Shown piece by piece: positions 61,435 to 64,000 of a stretch of 64,000 nucleotides of DNA. The stretch comes from Pithys albifrons albifrons. Its lineage: Eukaryota > Chordata > Aves > Passeriformes > Thamnophilidae. The DNA lies in the NCBI RefSeq assembly GCF_047495875.1, contig NC_092471.1, positions 11,057,001 to 11,121,000 on the forward strand, in the 5' to 3' direction. The notes under the pieces were generated by a model. The model ran no database searches. It saw nothing but the letters and a program-made list of their open reading frames with translations, and had not been told where the DNA came from. The number at the start of each line of letters is the position of its first letter. Position 1 is the stretch's first letter. Made by a program: the position numbers and the translations under genes.

Positions 61435-61640
61435 CTCCTATTAGATCAAATCCTTATAACCCCTCTCAATGATAACAGCCAGTTAATCATCACTAATTAT
61501 TCAAGGGATTATTTCACATGCATAATTACAGTTTTTGGTTCACCAATTCCCTGTAAAATATTGGCCTATAAAAGCTCCTGTTAACCTGACCTTGCTGTAA
61601 AATAAGTTATTAAATGACCAAAGCTATTAGTGAAGAGAAC
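61435..61640. promoter_or_regulatory. Candidate conserved non-coding element
   Basis: The block contains closely packed homeodomain-type motifs (GTTAATCATCACTAATTATT, GCATAATTACAG, AGTTATTAAATG) plus CCTATAAAAGCTCC near 61565. It has no repeat similarity. The density of TAAT cores resembles developmental enhancers, but no alignment supports this here. Confidence 0.22.
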
Positions 61641-62556
61641 TAAAGGCCAATGTTTGAAGGACAGAGGCAACTACCTTCGTATTTAAATACCTCTGTTACT
61701 AGATGAAGGTTTAGATGAAGCCAAGGCCAATTAACAGGATCCTGATTCCACCTGAATAGTAGCAATTTTGGCATTGAATGAACATAGTTGAAAAAATAGG
61801 TAGAATTTAATTCAAAATAACAATTCTGTGGACTGAAGCAATGAATTATAAGTTATATTTGTACAAAGTCATTCAAAGAGCTGAAGTGAACAAAAGATTG
61901 TCTGAACTAAGAGATTTCTGAAAAATTCAGAGAAATTGGGTGCTGTTTAAAGTTACAAAGTGAAAGCAAGCAATGAAAAGTAAAGGAAAATATCACTGTC
62001 CTAATTGAAAATATAATACACAACTATAAGACACTGATTCAGTAAAGTTATCTCATTCACAAAAAATGGAATCACAGGAGTGATCACATTGTGATATCAG
62101 AAGTTCTTGGATTTAAAATCTCTTTCTGGTCTTCATATAAGCCAGCTATGGCCAAATTTTGAATGTTTTGAAAACCAACATTATTTTCTGGCTGTTCAGA
62201 GGATGTTTATTTTAAACTAGTGCAGAAAAGCAGACATCTCCTGGAAAAAAAATGAATACCCCAACAAAACACAACTTGGAAGAAGAAAATAATTTTGAAA
62301 CACTACCACAGAATAGCCATGCAATCCCTTACAATCCTCCTTCCAGGCTGAGATCAATCCATATATATAGAAAATTATTTCTTGGCTTCTCTCAGTATAT
62401 TTGGGTATCTGTTTAAATAATTTATCATCCACATCTGGTAATATTCACATTAAATAAAAATGTATATATATATATATAATTTGTCCTGCTCCTTCATATT
62501 TTTATGTATTGCTCTTAAGGTCTCCTGTGCACTTAGGGACTTGCAGATGGAAAGTA
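61641..62556. other. Unique AT-rich non-coding sequence
   Basis: Nothing recognised except a (TA)8 tract at 62463-62478. Confidence 0.5.
62463..62478 (+). repeat. (TA)8 microsatellite
   Basis: Eight uninterrupted TA units. Confidence 0.95.
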
Positions 62557-63225
62557 ATCTGGATGATAGGACAGAGTGCACTTGGTAGCTTTGCAGGAAA
62601 TAAAAGTTTAGGGGAAAATGGCCAATATTGCACAGCTGATACTCAAAAGTACCTGAACAGGCTGTGGCAGGTGGGCTGACATAGACCTCATGAGAGTCAG
62701 TAAAGACAAATGTGAACTGCTGTGTCTTGGATGGAAGAATCTCACAGAGTATAAACGTGGGGTGAGACAGAGGGACAGTGACTTGGCACAAAAGACCTGA
62801 GGATGCTGGTGGACAGCTTGAACCAGAGCCAGCAGTGTGCCCTTGAGGCATAAGAAGGTCATCTGCATGCCAGGAAGAATTAGAAGAATGCAGCCAGAAG
62901 GCTGAGAGAAGTGATCTTTCTCTTCTGTGCAGCACTTGTGAGACCACATTTCAGGGGCTGTCTCCTTTGGTGTCTCTGAGTATGAGACAGATATAGGTGT
63001 GTTGGAACGAGGTCCTGCAAAGGGCTAGAAAGATGGTGAGTTGGATGGAGCACATGGAGAGGACAAGAGTTGTCTTTGTTCAGCCTGGAGAAATGAGACA
63101 AAGGAGAGAACTTATTGCTATCTGCAACTACATAGTAGGAGAATGTAGAGAAGGAGCCAGATTCTTCCTGGAGAGATGCAGAGACAAGTTAGAAGCAAAG
63201 AAAACAAGTGGCCTCTCACAGCTAA
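62557..63225 (+). pseudogene. Old CR1 LINE ORF2 3' remnant
   Basis: The plus strand follows the C-terminal part of CR1 ORF2 and the start of its 3' UTR. Landmarks in order are GATGATAGGACAGAGTGCAC, GGGGAAAATGGCCAATA, CTGAACAGGCTGTGG, GACCTCATGAGAGTCAGTAA, AGCCAGCAGTGTGCCCTTGA, AGAAGTGATCTTTCTCTTCT, GCACTTGTGAGACCACATTT and GTTCAGCCTGGAGAAATGAG, then AGAACTTATTGCTATCTGCA, ACTAC. The reading frame is broken by many stops and indels, so this is a decayed, 5'-truncated copy that also lacks the last part of the 3' UTR. It is one of the oldest CR1s here judging by divergence. The 165- and 113-codon open frames on the minus strand (62450-62947, 62608-62949) are antisense to it and are not genes. Confidence 0.9.
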
Positions 63226-64000
63226 GTGCTTTCTTCTAAGTGTCTGAGAGCTTCTGGGGACTGATACTGCACTATTTTATTAATCTACTGTAAATGTGAA
63301 GATCTTTATGCCCTAAAGGATTTTATTCTGGTAATTCACTGGCTTGCAATCATGCACTAATAAAATTTTTGCTCACAATAAGTTTGAATAGTGCTACTAA
63401 GCTGGTAACTAGTATGTATTAATGGTTTTCAAAACCTGGCTTCTAAAATGTAGCAACATTTGTTAATAATAGCCTCCAAAACTTACAGCAGATGCTCACT
63501 TAATTTGTTTTCAATAATTCAGGTATTATTCCTCTTCAGTGAAGATCATTTAAAAAGAGCTGACCTGGCTCAGTACAAGGGTAAGACATAAGAACATTGG
63601 GAGACCTTCCATGACATTTCTACCAGCAAACCCTCCCAAACAGCAAACCACCACATGCTCTTCTGGTTTTGGTGCTCCCTTTTTGTTTATTGGATTCAGA
63701 TTTTTATATAGATTTAAGCATTGCTGAAGATTTGAAAAGGAAATTGAAAGACAGAAAAGTAGGAAGAGAATAAAAAAAGATAATACCATCTGAAATTCAA
63801 GCCTGATGCATAACCCTGAAGAGAATCAGGCTGGTATAAAGCAATGAGGAAAAAACATTGACTACAAACCACACCAATATAAACATTTTGATTTTGCATG
63901 TAGTTCTGTTACTTCAAATATAGAGCCTCTGGGCAAAGACAAAGCAATCCTCAAAGTGCCTGTCTCTTCCCTTGTTCTCTCAACAAACTCTTTGGTCTGC
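63226..64000. other. Unique non-coding sequence
   Basis: Nothing recognised to the end of the window. A motif GGG|GTAAGA occurs near 63578 without an associated exon. Confidence 0.5.

Noticed and set aside
62450..62947. 165-codon minus-strand open frame, longest in the window
   Set aside because: It is antisense to a recognisable CR1 ORF2 remnant and begins beside a (TA)8 tract. The complement of CR1 happens to lack stops here.

Overview
The window looks like bird nuclear DNA from an AT-rich, gene-poor region: intergenic, or inside a very long intron. The main evidence is nine fragments of CR1, the dominant LINE of birds and other sauropsids. Several end in the avian CR1 3' signature (ATTCTATGA followed by another ATTCT-like copy, or its complement TAGAATCATAGAA). 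Three LTRs are also present, two of them of a type familiar from bird genomes. I recognise no host protein-coding gene, no tRNA or rRNA gene and no CpG island. The longest open frames (137-142 codons) are what chance gives in 64 kb of this composition.

Layout. From 1 to 7.4 kb: an ERV-L-like LTR (556-1017), a short CR1 tail (2498-2555), a 25-bp minisatellite (4879-4993), a cluster of CATATG E-boxes and inverted repeats (5412-5536) and an 18-bp minisatellite (6788-6897). At 7431-7827 lies a complete 397-bp class II (ERV-K-like) solo LTR on the minus strand, with TG...CA ends and a near-perfect 6-bp target duplication. From 7.8 to 22.5 kb the sequence is mostly unique, with simple repeats, a weak exon candidate (15521-15601) and a hairpin (19665-19700). 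From 22.5 to 36.4 kb there are four CR1 copies (22536, 30452, 32884, 36080). The copy at 32884-33363 keeps a reverse transcriptase fragment joined to the 3' end by an internal deletion. A T/G-rich tract with a canonical G-quadruplex motif follows at 36631-36807.

From 36.8 to 57.8 kb: a CR1 tail (41138), a second ERV-L-like LTR (42501-42915) followed by a 26-bp palindrome, a purine-biased island (46484-46870), and unique sequence. From 57.8 to 64 kb: another CR1 tail (57779), a (TG)n(TA)n microsatellite (61332-61374) and a long, old CR1 ORF2 remnant (62557-63225).

No genes here work together as a system. The points most worth following are possible conserved non-coding elements, a few splice-like exon candidates on the plus strand, the E-box cluster and the well-preserved solo LTR. 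I found no previously undescribed biological system, and every function proposed below for non-repeat DNA is inference.
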